NCBI GenBank assembly: GCA_050249415.1
Contig: JBFWQO010000006.1
Coordinates: forward strand, 62,001 to 126,000
Length of the DNA: 64,000 nucleotides
Direction: 5' to 3'
From: CADEFQ01 sp050249415
Lineage (GTDB): Bacteria; Pseudomonadota; Gammaproteobacteria; Steroidobacterales; Steroidobacteraceae
The notes under the pieces are model-generated. The model saw nothing but the letters and a program-made list of their open reading frames with translations, ran no database searches and was not told the origin of the DNA. This document shows positions 7,967-16,668 of the stretch, in pieces. Both the position numbers and the translations under genes were made by a program. Position 1 is the stretch's first letter. Each line of letters starts with the position of its first letter.

Positions 7967-9337
7967 ATGAGCCACCTCCGCCCGGCGCTCTGCGCCCTCG
8001 CACTCGCTGCCGCGTTCTCGCTCCCGGCGGTACCTGCCGCCTCGCAAAGCGCCGCGGCGCTCCCGACACTCGCACCGATCGTCAAGCGCGCCTCGCCGGC
8101 CGTGGTCAACATCGCCACGCGCGGCACGATCAAGCAGCGGGGCCCGCAGAATCCCCTGCTCGACGACCCGTTCTTCCGCCGCTTCTTCGACGTGCCGCCC
8201 GGCGGCACGCGCGAGCGGCAGTTCCAGAGCGCAGGCTCGGGCGTGATCGTCGACGCGAAGAACGGCTACGTGCTGACGAACGCGCACGTGGTGGAGAATG
8301 CGAGCGAGATCACGGTGACGCTCGAGGACGGTACCGACCTCGAGGCACAGGTCGTCGGCAGCGACACGCCCTCCGACGTCGCGGTACTCAAGGTGAAGCA
8401 CGACGGACTCGTGCAGCTCGCGTTCGGCGACTCGAGCCGGCTCGAAGTCGGCGACTACGTCGTCGCGATCGGCAATCCCTTCGGCCTGCAGCACACTGTC
8501 ACGCAGGGCATCGTCAGCGGCCTGTCGCGCTCGGGGATCACCGACGGATACGAGGATTTCATCCAGACCGATGCATCGATCAATCCCGGCAATTCCGGCG
8601 GCGCGCTGGTCAACCTGCGCGGCGAGCTGATCGGCATCAACACGGCGATCCTGTCGCGAAGCGGCGGCAACATCGGCATCGGGTTTGCGATCCCGGCCAA
8701 CATGGCGAAGAACGTCATGGAGCAGCTCGTGAAGTACGGCACCGTCAAGCGCGGACTGCTCGGCGTCAGCGTCTACACGGTCACGCCCGACATCGCGCAG
8801 TCGCTCGGACTGAAGGATGCGGTCGGGGCACTCGTCTCCGAGGTCGTGCAGGGCTCCCCGGCGGACAGGGCCGGCCTGCGCGCCGGCGACGTGATCACGA
8901 CCATCAACAACCAGAACATCAGGTCGAACACCGACCTGCAGAACTCGATCGGCCTGCTGCGGGTGGGCGACCGGGTCGACGTCGGCTACCTGCGCGAGGG
9001 CAAGGCCCGCCGCGCGACCGCGACGATCGCCGAGACCCCGGTCGACGCAGCGTCTCGCGCCGGTGACGACGACGGCGAGGCGACTCCGGACATCCACCGG
9101 GGCCTCGTCGGTGCACAACTCGTCGACGCCCCGAATGCCGGCGGAGTGCTCGTGCGCGCCGTCGATTCCGGCAGCCCCGCCGCGCAGGCGGGCCTGAGGC
9201 CGAACGATGTCATCGTGAACGCCAACCGCACGCAGGTCGGCAACCTGCGCCACCTGCGCGAGGCGGCGCGGGGGGCGCCGTCGCTCGTGCTGACGGTACG
9301 CCGCGGCAGTACCGCCCTCCTCATTCCGCTGCGCTAG
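7967..9337 (+). CDS. DegQ/DegP-type periplasmic serine protease
   Basis: 456 residues. An N-terminal signal peptide (residues 1-27, ending near VPAASQS) is followed by a trypsin-like domain and two PDZ domains (~265-350 and ~375-456). The catalytic triad is intact: His107 in LTNAHVV, Asp137 in SDVAVLK, Ser210 in NPGNSGGA. Such enzymes degrade or refold damaged envelope proteins. The loop between His and the N-terminus (FFRRFFD) is typical of the family. The gene converges with the lipoprotein gene on the minus strand and the two overlap by 17 bases at their 3' ends. Which E. coli homologue (degP, degQ) it equals cannot be told. Confidence 0.93.
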   Translation: MSHLRPALCALALAAAFSLPAVPAASQSAAALPTLAPIVKRASPAVVNIATRGTIKQRGPQNPLLDDPFFRRFFDVPPGGTRERQFQSAGSGVIVDAKNGYVLTNAHVVENASEITVTLEDGTDLEAQVVGSDTPSDVAVLKVKHDGLVQLAFGDSSRLEVGDYVVAIGNPFGLQHTVTQGIVSGLSRSGITDGYEDFIQTDASINPGNSGGALVNLRGELIGINTAILSRSGGNIGIGFAIPANMAKNVMEQLVKYGTVKRGLLGVSVYTVTPDIAQSLGLKDAVGALVSEVVQGSPADRAGLRAGDVITTINNQNIRSNTDLQNSIGLLRVGDRVDVGYLREGKARRATATIAETPVDAASRAGDDDGEATPDIHRGLVGAQLVDAPNAGGVLVRAVDSGSPAAQAGLRPNDVIVNANRTQVGNLRHLREAARGAPSLVLTVRRGSTALLIPLR

Positions 9338-10373
9338 CGCCGGCGCACACGGCCGCGCGGCGCGCGGCCGCGGGCTGCGCGGCGAGCGCCTCCACGGCGG
9401 CGTAGAAGCGCGGCAAGTCGTGGTCCACGCCGGCGAGGACTCGCTCGAAGCCCGGCACACAGCCGAAATACGTGGCAACGGACGCGATGTCCGCATTGTC
9501 GAGGCCCGCGTCGATCCGGCGCCCATGGCCGCTCGGCACGCCGCTGTCCGCCTCGAGCGTGCGCAGGTCGGCCGCCAGCGCCCGCATCACCGCGCGCTTG
9601 GCGTCGCGCATCGCCTGCGGCGCGCGTGGCGAGGCATAGAGCCGCCGCAACTCCTCGCGGCGCGCCGCAAAGAGCGCCGCGGCCTGCGCCTGCACCGCGC
9701 GCCGCCGGCGCCAGGCCGCGAGCACTGCGGGCTCGCCGCGCGTTTCGAGCCAGCGCGCGAGTCCTTCCTGTTCGACCGTGACGGCGAACGCTTCGTTGAA
9801 TGCGGAGTCCCCGGCCACGTACACCACCTGGTGCGCGAGTTCGTGGAAGATCACGGCGGCGATCTGCGCATCGCCGTAGACGAGCATCGTCGAGAGCACC
9901 GGGTCCGCGAAGCGGCCGAGCGTCGAGTAGGCGGCGACACCGCCGACGGCCACGTCGTAGCCGCGTGACTCGAGCGTGAGCGCGTAGGCGCGCGCGCGCC
10001 GCTCGCTGAAGTAGCCGCGATAGGCGACACAGCCCGCGATCGGGAAACACCAGGTGCGCGGCACGACGGAGAACTCGGGCGCGGCCACCACGTTCCACGC
10101 GACATAGTCGCGATCGAGCGCCGCGTAGGCGCGATAGCTCGCATTGTCCGGCAGCGCGAGCGCGCGTGAGGCGAAGTCGCGCGCGGCGCGCACTTCCTCG
10201 AGTCGCGTGCGCAGCACCGGCGGGGTCGAAGGATCCGACACCACCGCGCCGATCGGCCGGCGCGCGGCCATCACGTGCCATTGGCCCGCCGCGGCCTGCG
10301 CCAGGTAGAGGGTGCCGCAACCCGGGAGCGGCAGCACGGCGAGCAACGCGAGGCAACGGGCGTCGAGTAACAT
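9321..10373 (-). CDS. Putative zinc aminopeptidase lipoprotein
   Basis: 350 residues. The signal ends in a lipobox LPGC with Cys19, so a lipid-anchored envelope protein is expected. HELAHQ (from residue 177) and a downstream FNEAFA Glu give the two His and the third acidic ligand of a gluzincin-like zinc site, as in the predicted aminopeptidases of Pfam Aminopep. ATG 10373 directly precedes the signal peptide. The frame is open further upstream only across the divergent cca gene. The two starts are 6 bases apart, so their promoters must overlap the opposite coding regions. Substrate unknown. Confidence 0.8.
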   Translation of the reverse strand: MLLDARCLALLAVLPLPGCGTLYLAQAAAGQWHVMAARRPIGAVVSDPSTPPVLRTRLEEVRAARDFASRALALPDNASYRAYAALDRDYVAWNVVAAPEFSVVPRTWCFPIAGCVAYRGYFSERRARAYALTLESRGYDVAVGGVAAYSTLGRFADPVLSTMLVYGDAQIAAVIFHELAHQVVYVAGDSAFNEAFAVTVEQEGLARWLETRGEPAVLAAWRRRRAVQAQAAALFAARREELRRLYASPRAPQAMRDAKRAVMRALAADLRTLEADSGVPSGHGRRIDAGLDNADIASVATYFGCVPGFERVLAGVDHDLPRFYAAVEALAAQPAAARRAAVCAGASAAE

Positions 10374-10379
10374 GCGCGG

Positions 10380-11648
10380 ATGCGAGTGTACCTGGTCGGT
10401 GGCGCAGTACGGGACGCGGCCCTCGGGCTGCCCGTGCGCGAGCGCGACTGGGTCGTGGTCGGCGCGACACCGGAGGAGCTGACGCGCGCGGGCTATGCGT
10501 CCGTCGGCCGCGAATTCCCGGTGTTCCTGCACCCCGAAACGAAGGAGGAGTACGCGCTCGCGCGTCTCGAGCGCAAGACCGCGCCGGGCTACCGCGGCTT
10601 CGTGACCGAATTCTCGCCCACGGTCTCGCTCGAGGACGACCTCGCGCGGCGCGACCTCACCGTGAACGCGATGGCGCGCGCCGCGGACGGCGCGCTCGTC
10701 GATCCCCACGGCGGACAGCGCGACCTCGAGGCGCGCGTGCTGCGCCACGTATCACCGGCATTCGTCGAAGATCCCGTGCGCATCCTGCGTGTCGCGCGCT
10801 TCGCGGCGCGCTTTGCGCCGCTCGGCTTCAGTGTCGCCGCCGAAACGCGCGCGCTGATGCGCTCGATGGTGGAACGCGGCGAAGCCGGCGCGCTCGTCGC
10901 CGAACGGGTGTGGCAGGAGACGGCGCGCGCGCTCGCGACCCCGCGGCCGGACGTGTACTTCGAGGTGCTGCGCGAGTGCGGCGCGCTCGCCGTCGTGTTT
11001 CCGGAGATCGACGCACTGTTCGGCGTGCCGCAACCCGCGCAGTGGCATCCCGAGATCGACGCCGGCGTGCATACGCTCCTGGTGCTGGCGCAGGCCGCGC
11101 GGCTGAGCGAGTCGCCGGCCGTGCGTTTTGCGGCGCTCACCCACGACCTCGGCAAGGGGCGCACGCCGCGCGAGCGCTGGCCGATGCATCACGGGCACGA
11201 GGCCGCGGGTGTCGCCCTCGTCGATGCATTGTGCGATCGCCTGCGCATCCCGAACGATCACCGCGAGCTCGCGAAGCTCGCCGCGCGCTACCACTGCGAC
11301 GTGCACCGCGCCGCCGAGCTGCGCGCGACGACCATCCTCGCGATGCTCGAGCGCGCCGACGCATTTCGCCGCCCGGAACGCTTCGGGGAACTGCTGCTCG
11401 CCTGCGAGGCCGACGCGCGCGGCCGGCAGGGCTTCGAGGCGCGGGCCTATCCGCAAGCCGACTACCTGCGTCGCTGCCACGCGGTCGCGCGCGCGGTGAC
11501 GCTCGATGAAACCGCCCGCGCCGGTCTCGACGGGGCGCAGATCGGCACGCGCCTGCACGAACTGCGGGCGCAGGCGATCGCGGCGGTGAAGGCGGAGGAG
11601 CGCCTCGTCAAAGCCGGCGTCGCAGATCCTGCAGCGAAAATCCGCTGA
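10380..11648 (+). CDS. cca: Multifunctional CCA-adding enzyme with HD domain
   Basis: 422 residues. It adds or repairs the 3' CCA of tRNAs. The N-terminal nucleotidyltransferase has GGAVRD (7-12) and the RERDWVVVG metal-binding segment. The middle has the RRDLTVNA and EDPVRILRVARFAARF motifs. The C-terminal HD domain (LTHDLGKG and HHGHEAAG) supplies phosphatase and phosphodiesterase activity in gammaproteobacterial homologues. Length matches the E. coli-type bacterial enzyme. The one tRNA gene in this window lacks an encoded CCA, so it depends on this activity. Its 3' end overlaps the convergent methyltransferase gene by 41 bases. Confidence 0.96.
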   Translation: MRVYLVGGAVRDAALGLPVRERDWVVVGATPEELTRAGYASVGREFPVFLHPETKEEYALARLERKTAPGYRGFVTEFSPTVSLEDDLARRDLTVNAMARAADGALVDPHGGQRDLEARVLRHVSPAFVEDPVRILRVARFAARFAPLGFSVAAETRALMRSMVERGEAGALVAERVWQETARALATPRPDVYFEVLRECGALAVVFPEIDALFGVPQPAQWHPEIDAGVHTLLVLAQAARLSESPAVRFAALTHDLGKGRTPRERWPMHHGHEAAGVALVDALCDRLRIPNDHRELAKLAARYHCDVHRAAELRATTILAMLERADAFRRPERFGELLLACEADARGRQGFEARAYPQADYLRRCHAVARAVTLDETARAGLDGAQIGTRLHELRAQAIAAVKAEERLVKAGVADPAAKIR

Positions 11649-12753
11649 GCGCGCCGTCGAGCCCGCGCGTCAGCGCGATCGCCTTGAAGCTCTCGCCCAT
11701 GGCCGTCGGCAACAGCAGCTGGCGCGCCTCGGCGGCGTGCGCGATACGCGCGTGCCCATCCGCCACCCCGGCCACGTCGCGCTCGATGCCGAGCGCGAGC
11801 AGCAGCGCCGCCTGCGTCGCGAAGCCCGCCACCTCGAGCCCGGCTTCGGCCGCCGCTTCCGCGACGGCGGTGAAATCGACCCATGCCGTGATGTCCTGCA
11901 GGCCCACGTGGATGAGCGGATCGCCGTGGGCGCGATGGCGGAAATGGCACAGCAGCGTGCCGTCGGTCCGGTCCGCGTGGTAGAGCGGCGAGCGCGCATC
12001 CCCGTAGTCGCAGGCGAGCACGAGCCCGCGCCCGAGGCTCGCGGCGACACCGGCCACCCACGGCGCGAGCGCCGGGCGCAGTTCGCCGCGATAGCCCTCC
12101 GGCAATGCGGTCGCATCCACTCCCGCCGGCAGCTCGAGCGTCGCCCCGAGCTCCACCTCGCCGAGCGCGCCGTGCGCGTCGACGCCGACACCGATCCGGC
12201 GCGCCTGCCCGCCGCGCACGACGAAACGTTCGCACGGCAGCGCATCGAGCACCTCGTTGGCGAGTACGACGCCCGCGAGCGGCTCGACCGGCAACCCGTC
12301 GAGCCATGCGACACGCATCGCGAGCGCGGGCGGGAGCTGCGCGATGCGCGCCTGCTGCCGCGCCCGCAGGTCCGCGCTCACTTCGAGGATCAGGTAGCGC
12401 TCCGGCAGCGCGCGCGCTTGCGCGAGCGCCTCGAGCACGGTCGCGGCGAGCGCGCCGGTGCCGGCGCCGAACTCGAGGATCGACCCGCCGGTCACCGCGA
12501 GCACGTCGCGGCACTGGCGCGCGAGACAGCGCCCGAAGAGCGGCGAGAGTTCGGGCGCCGTCGTGAAATCGCCCCCGCGGCCGAACTTGCGCGCGCCGGC
12601 GCTGTAATAGCCGAGCCCCGGCGCGTAGAGCGCGAGCGCCATGAAATCGACGAACGGCAGCGCACCCCCCGCCGCCGCGATGCGCGCGCGGACGAGTTCG
12701 AGCACGCGCGCCTCGTGCGCCGCCTCGTCCGGGGTCAGTGTAAGCTCGGCCAA
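11608..12753 (-). CDS. MidA/NDUFAF7-family SAM-dependent methyltransferase
   Basis: 381 residues with a class I methyltransferase fold. The GGSILEFGAGTGALA motif I binds SAM, and LANEVLDALP is the family signature seen in mitochondrial NDUFAF7, which methylates an arginine of complex I. GRGGDFTTAPELSPLFG is another conserved block. The bacterial substrate is unproven. The start is set at TTG 12753: GGAG lies 6 bases upstream, and the protein then begins LAELTLTPDEAAHE. An upstream GTG at 12819 lies deep in the divergent gene and adds an Arg-rich stretch that does not look conserved. The TTG and the ATG of the divergent reductase share base 12753. Confidence 0.87.
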   Translation of the reverse strand: MAELTLTPDEAAHEARVLELVRARIAAAGGALPFVDFMALALYAPGLGYYSAGARKFGRGGDFTTAPELSPLFGRCLARQCRDVLAVTGGSILEFGAGTGALAATVLEALAQARALPERYLILEVSADLRARQQARIAQLPPALAMRVAWLDGLPVEPLAGVVLANEVLDALPCERFVVRGGQARRIGVGVDAHGALGEVELGATLELPAGVDATALPEGYRGELRPALAPWVAGVAASLGRGLVLACDYGDARSPLYHADRTDGTLLCHFRHRAHGDPLIHVGLQDITAWVDFTAVAEAAAEAGLEVAGFATQAALLLALGIERDVAGVADGHARIAHAAEARQLLLPTAMGESFKAIALTRGLDGALSGFSLQDLRRRL

Positions 12754-13517
12754 TGAACGCTCCGCTCGAAAGCACCGGGCCGCTCGCCGGCAAGGTGGCG
12801 CTGGTGACCGGCGGCGCACGGCGCGTCGGCGCCGAGATCGCGCGCACGCTGCATGCGGCCGGCGCCCAGGTCGCGGTCCATTACCGCCGCTCGTCCGCCG
12901 AGGCCGCCGCGCTCGTCGCCGCGCTGAACGGCGAGCGCTCGCAGTCGGCCGCGGGTTTCGCCGCCGACCTGCTCGCGATCGCGCAATTGCCGCAACTGGT
13001 CGACTCGGTGCTCGGCACCTTCGGCCGTCTCGATGTGCTCGTCAACAACGCGTCCACTTTCTATCCGACGCCGGTCGGCGCAATCGACGAGGCCGCGTGG
13101 GAGGACCTGCTCGGGACGAACCTGAAGGCGCCCCTCTTCCTGTCGCAGGCGGCGGCGCCTGCGCTGCGCACGGCGCGCGGCCTCATCGTCAACCTCGCCG
13201 ACATCCACGGCCGGCGGCCGCTGCGCCGGCACACCGCCTATTCGATCGCCAAGGCCGGCGTCGTGATGATGACCCGCTCGCTTGCGCGCGAGCTCGCGCC
13301 CGAAGTGCGTGTCAATGCCATCGCCCCGGGCCCCGTGATGTGGCCGGTCAGCGGCGCGGACGATGCGCTCAAGGCCGAGATCGTCGCCCGCACGGCGCTG
13401 AAGCGCATGGGTTCGCCGCACGATGTCGCCCTCGCGGCGCGCTACTTCGCCGTCGATGCGCCATTCGTCACGGGCCAGGTCCTCGCGGTCGACGGCGGCC
13501 GCAGCCTCGGCGGATAG
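12753..13517 (+). CDS. Pteridine reductase (short-chain dehydrogenase)
   Basis: 254 residues with a Rossmann fold. The cofactor motif TGGARRVGAEIA has Arg in place of the usual third Gly, as in pteridine reductases (FolM/PTR1 group), and favours NADPH. NNAS and the YSIAK catalytic Tyr-Lys pair are present, with LADIH upstream in place of the usual Ser block, another feature of this subgroup. It reduces dihydropteridines or dihydrofolate and fits the neighbouring folK and folB genes, which are on the other strand and convergent. The start at ATG 12753 overlaps the first base of the divergent gene. Confidence 0.88.
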   Translation: MNAPLESTGPLAGKVALVTGGARRVGAEIARTLHAAGAQVAVHYRRSSAEAAALVAALNGERSQSAAGFAADLLAIAQLPQLVDSVLGTFGRLDVLVNNASTFYPTPVGAIDEAAWEDLLGTNLKAPLFLSQAAAPALRTARGLIVNLADIHGRRPLRRHTAYSIAKAGVVMMTRSLARELAPEVRVNAIAPGPVMWPVSGADDALKAEIVARTALKRMGSPHDVALAARYFAVDAPFVTGQVLAVDGGRSLGG

Positions 13518-13544
13518 CGCGCGATACGGCATCGGCGCGGCGCG

Positions 13545-14030
13545 CTACGGCAGCGCAACCGGCACGAGCGGGTGCGCATCCCGGTCGAAGCGCGCCCACA
13601 GTTCCGCGAGCGTCAGGCCGAGCGTCGGGTGGCGCAGGTCGGGGGCGACTTCCGTCGCGGGCCCGAGCATGTAGGCCCGCCGCGCGAGATCGGGGCGCGG
13701 CAACCGCAGCGCGGGCGTATCGAGCACGAGATCCCCGTACAGCAGCAGGTCGAGATCCATCGAACGGGGCGCCCACTTCGGCGCCTCGCGCGCGCGGCCG
13801 CAGCGCGCCTCGATCGCGTGCAATCGCGCGAGGATCGCCGCCGGCGCAAGCTCGCTGTCGAATGCGACGACGAGATTGATGAAATCGTCGCCGTCGAATC
13901 CGACGGCGGCATTGCGGTAGGCTGCCGAGCGGCGCAGCCCCGGGAAATCCTGCGCGAGGTCGCGCACGGCCGCGGCGAGATGGCGCACGGGCTCGATGTT
14001 GCTGCCGGCGGCGACGAGTACCGGCGTCAC
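13545..14030 (-). CDS. folK: 2-amino-4-hydroxy-6-hydroxymethyldihydropteridine pyrophosphokinase
   Basis: 161 residues. It transfers pyrophosphate from ATP to 6-hydroxymethyl-7,8-dihydropterin in folate synthesis. The N-terminal VLVAAGSNIEP, the middle AAYRNAAVG/FINLVVAF strands and PRSMDLDLLLYG (family pattern R..DLDLL) are present, as is the LPRPDLARRAYML block that contacts ATP. The start is GTG 14030, which overlaps the folB stop as GTGA, indicating translational coupling. Length is normal for FolK. Confidence 0.94.
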   Translation of the reverse strand: MTPVLVAAGSNIEPVRHLAAAVRDLAQDFPGLRRSAAYRNAAVGFDGDDFINLVVAFDSELAPAAILARLHAIEARCGRAREAPKWAPRSMDLDLLLYGDLVLDTPALRLPRPDLARRAYMLGPATEVAPDLRHPTLGLTLAELWARFDRDAHPLVPVALP

Positions 14031-14422
14031 GAGGCGGGCTCGCGCGTGCCGGTGTCGCGTGTGCGCTCGATCGTGACGCCGACATCGCGCGATCCGCGGA
14101 TCGCGCCCGGCTTGTTGACCGATACGCGCACCCACGCGAGCGCGAATTCCGCGAGGATCAGCTGCGCGATGCGTTCGGCCAGCGTCTCGACGAGGTGGAA
14201 GCTCGAGGCCTCGACGAACGCGATCACGCGCTTGGCGACTTTCTTGTAATCGAGGGTGTCCTCGACCCGGTCGCGCACCGCGGCGGCGCGGCAGTCGACC
14301 GGCAGCTCGAGGTCGATCACCACCGTCTGCTTGATGCGGCGCTCCCACTCGATGAAGCCGATCACGCAGTCGACGGCGAGTCCGCGCAGGAAGATGCGGT
14401 CGGGGGCGGCGGTTCGGGTCAT
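14027..14422 (-). CDS. folB: Dihydroneopterin aldolase
   Basis: 131 residues. It converts 7,8-dihydroneopterin to 6-hydroxymethyl-dihydropterin, the substrate of FolK encoded directly downstream. Conserved segments are IFLRGLAVDCVIGFIEWERR, the DTLDYKKVAK loop with the catalytic Tyr-Lys region, and VETLAERIA followed by VRVSVNKPGAI. The last ~12 residues form a polar tail beyond the usual end. It overlaps folK by 4 bases and lies 12 bases after tsaD on the same strand. Confidence 0.93.
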   Translation of the reverse strand: MTRTAAPDRIFLRGLAVDCVIGFIEWERRIKQTVVIDLELPVDCRAAAVRDRVEDTLDYKKVAKRVIAFVEASSFHLVETLAERIAQLILAEFALAWVRVSVNKPGAIRGSRDVGVTIERTRDTGTREPAS

Positions 14423-14434
14423 GCGCGGGATCTT

Positions 14435-15490
14435 TCAGGTTCGGGTTGGGGGATTTTCGGGGGTGGGCGGTGCCGCGCCCGGCGGCGCGAGGCTCGCGAG
14501 CGGCCACTGCGCGCGCGCCTCGACGGCGAGGCCCGCGTGTTCGCCCGCCTCGAGTCGCGCGAGTCCGGCGATCGCGATCATCGCGGCATTGTCCGTGCAG
14601 AACTCGATGCGCGGCCAGTACACGCGCGCGCCGCGCCGCGCCGCCGCCGCATCGAGCGCGGCGCGCAGGGCGCGATTCGCGCCGACGCCGCCGGCAACCA
14701 CGAGCGTATCGAGCGCGGTCTCGTCGAGCGCACGCAACGCCTTCGCGACGAGCGTGTCGACGATCGCGGCCTGCACGCCGTGCGCGACATCGGCGCGGCG
14801 CGCCGGATCGAATCCCGGCGCCTTCACCGCGAGGCTCACCGCGGTCTTCAGGCCCGAGAAGCTGAACTCGAGCCCCGCGCGATCGAGCATCGGGCGCGGG
14901 AACCCGTAGGTGCCTGCGCGGCCTGCAGCGGCGAGGCGCGCGAGCTCGGGTCCCCCGGGGTAGGGCAGGCCGAGGAGCTTCGCGGTCTTGTCGAACGCCT
15001 CGCCCGCCGCGTCGTCGCGCGTTTCGCCGAGCACGTGGTAATCACCGATCGCGCGCACGAGCACGAGCATCGTGTGCCCGCCCGAGACGAGGAGCGCGAC
15101 GTGGGGAAAGGGCGGCGGATGCTCTTCGAGCAACGGCGCGAGGAGGTGCCCCTCGAGGTGATGCACGTTGACGGCAGGCACGTCCCAGGCATAGGCGAGG
15201 CTGCGGGCGAGCGATGCGCCGGTGAGCAGCGCGCCGATCAGGCCGGGGCCCGCGGTGTAGGCAATGCCGTCGATGTCGTGCCGCGCGGAACCCGCCGTGG
15301 TGAGCGCCTCGCGCACGAGGGGCACGAGCCGGCGTACGTGGTCGCGCGCCGCGAGTTCGGGCACGACGCCGCCGTAGATGCGGTGCAGGTCCACTTGCGA
15401 GAAGAGCACGTGCGCGAGCAGACCCCGGCCGCGGTCGAGGACGGCGACGGCGCTTTCATCACAGGAGGATTCGATCGCGAGCACGCGCAT
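14435..15490 (-). CDS. tsaD: tRNA N6-adenosine threonylcarbamoyltransferase
   Basis: 351 residues. It transfers threonylcarbamoyl to A37 of tRNAs decoding ANN codons, acting with TsaB, TsaE and TsaC. The N-terminal VLAIESSCDES, the iron/metal ligands in HHLEGH, the SGGHTMLV phosphate loop and the C-terminal FCTDNAAMIA with its metal-binding Asp are all intact. The Pro-rich tail after residue 335 is not conserved. It is divergent from rpsU, the usual gammaproteobacterial arrangement, with the rpsU promoter between them. Confidence 0.97.
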   Translation of the reverse strand: MRVLAIESSCDESAVAVLDRGRGLLAHVLFSQVDLHRIYGGVVPELAARDHVRRLVPLVREALTTAGSARHDIDGIAYTAGPGLIGALLTGASLARSLAYAWDVPAVNVHHLEGHLLAPLLEEHPPPFPHVALLVSGGHTMLVLVRAIGDYHVLGETRDDAAGEAFDKTAKLLGLPYPGGPELARLAAAGRAGTYGFPRPMLDRAGLEFSFSGLKTAVSLAVKAPGFDPARRADVAHGVQAAIVDTLVAKALRALDETALDTLVVAGGVGANRALRAALDAAAARRGARVYWPRIEFCTDNAAMIAIAGLARLEAGEHAGLAVEARAQWPLASLAPPGAAPPTPENPPTRT

Positions 15491-15491
15491 T

Positions 15492-15520
15492 TTGCGTTTT
15501 TACCGTGAGGCACTTAGAAT
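15492..15520 (+). promoter_or_regulatory. Predicted promoter of the rpsU-dnaG-rpoD operon
   Basis: TTGCGT (15492-15497), 17-base spacer, TAGAAT (15515-15520). It lies in the 93-base gap between divergent tsaD and rpsU. A CATAAT at 15549 could be the -10 of a second start, but no good -35 precedes it. Confidence 0.55.
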
Positions 15521-15583
15521 TCCCGCCCTTGTGCCCTGAGGGACGGGGCATAATTCCAGTCAAATCAATGAGTTGAGGTTCCG

Positions 15584-15790
15584 ATGCCGAGCGTTCGTGT
15601 ACGCGAGAACGAGTTTTTCGACGCCGCGCTGCGCCGTTTCAAGCGCGCGTGCGAAAAAGCGGGCGTCCTCACGGAGCTGCGCCGTCGGGAATTCTACGAA
15701 AAGCCGACCCAGGAACGGAAACGCAAGAAGGCGGCGGCCGTGAAGCGCCACCTGAAGCGCAATTCCCGCGACGCCTCGCCGCGTCGCTGA
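15584..15790 (+). CDS. rpsU: 30S ribosomal protein bS21
   Basis: 68 residues, MPSVRVRENEFFDAALRRF and a basic C-terminus, matching bS21, which helps the small subunit select mRNA start sites. It is first in the rpsU-yqeY-dnaG-rpoD transcript. GAGGTT lies 5 bases before the ATG. Confidence 0.97.
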   Translation: MPSVRVRENEFFDAALRRFKRACEKAGVLTELRRREFYEKPTQERKRKKAAAVKRHLKRNSRDASPRR

Positions 15791-15812
15791 TCCTGCCCGG
15801 GTCCACGCGCCG

Positions 15813-16262
15813 ATGACGCTCAAGGAGCGCATCACCGAAGACATGAAGGCCGCGATGCGCGCCGGCGAGAAGGATCGCCTCGGCGTGATCCGCATGCTGC
15901 AGGCGGCCATCAAGCAGCGCGAAGTCGACGAGCGCATCACGCTCACCGATGCGCAGGTGATCGCGGTGCTCGAGAAAATGGTCAAGCAGCGCCGGGAATC
16001 GATCACGCAGTTCGAAGCGGGCGGGCGCGCCGATCTCGTCGCGAAGGAAACCGCCGAGGTCGCGCTGCTGCAGGGCTACCTGCCGGCGCCGCTCACCGAT
16101 GCCGAACTCGACGCGCTGATCGCCGCGGCGATCACCTCGACCGGCGCCACGTCCGTGAAGGACATGGGCAAGGTGATGGGCGTCGTGAAGGGCGCGGCCG
16201 CGGGCCGCGCCGACATGGGCGCCGTGGGCGCCCGCATCAAGGCTAAGCTCGGCGCCGGCTGA
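15813..16262 (+). CDS. GatB/YqeY-domain protein
   Basis: 149 residues with the YqeY fold: MTLKERITEDMKAAMRAGEK at the start, the RMLQAAIKQREVD and EVALLQGYLPAPLTDAEL blocks, and the KDMGKVMGVVK helix near the end. It is related to the tRNA-binding tail domain of GatB but stands alone, and its role is not settled. It sits between rpsU and dnaG in many gammaproteobacteria, as here. Confidence 0.93.
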   Translation: MTLKERITEDMKAAMRAGEKDRLGVIRMLQAAIKQREVDERITLTDAQVIAVLEKMVKQRRESITQFEAGGRADLVAKETAEVALLQGYLPAPLTDAELDALIAAAITSTGATSVKDMGKVMGVVKGAAAGRADMGAVGARIKAKLGAG

Positions 16263-16287
16263 ACGGCGCCGGCCCTGCCCGTTTCCC

Positions 16288-16641
16288 ATGCTCGCCGGAC
16301 GCGGTTTTGCCACGGCGGCGATCCTCGTGATGACTGCCCTCGCGTGCACCGCGCTCGCGCGCCGGCTCGACAGGGAACGGCGCCTCGTCGCGACGCTGCG
16401 CTCGCGCGGCGCGGTCGATGCGGCGCATGCGCTCGCGCTCGATGCGCTCGGCGAGACGGAGCGCGAGGCGGTCGAGAGCCTGCGCGCCGCGGGCGTCGTC
16501 ACCGTCTCGCGGGATCGCTGCCACCTCGTCACGACCGTGGTCGCGCCGTGGCGGCGGCGCCGCCGCCGCCTCGCATTCTCCGGCGCCCTCGTCGCGCTGC
16601 TGCTCGCCGCCGCCGCCGTCATCTTCATCCTCGCGCGGTGA
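16288..16641 (+). CDS. Small membrane protein in the rpsU-rpoD operon, unknown function
   Basis: 117 residues. There is a hydrophobic N-terminal segment (~7-25, TAAILVMTALACTALA), a polar middle with Arg and Glu, an Arg-rich run before the second hydrophobic segment (~93-116), and a short C-terminal end. The middle (~45-75) resembles a helix-turn-helix-like or winged region in its alternation, but I do not recognise the family. It sits between yqeY and dnaG with short spacers, so co-transcription is likely. The frame has the codon bias of its neighbours, which supports it as a real gene. Confidence 0.65.
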   Translation: MLAGRGFATAAILVMTALACTALARRLDRERRLVATLRSRGAVDAAHALALDALGETEREAVESLRAAGVVTVSRDRCHLVTTVVAPWRRRRRRLAFSGALVALLLAAAAVIFILAR

Positions 16642-16668
16642 TCCGCGCGGCGTGGCTTACTATTCGGC

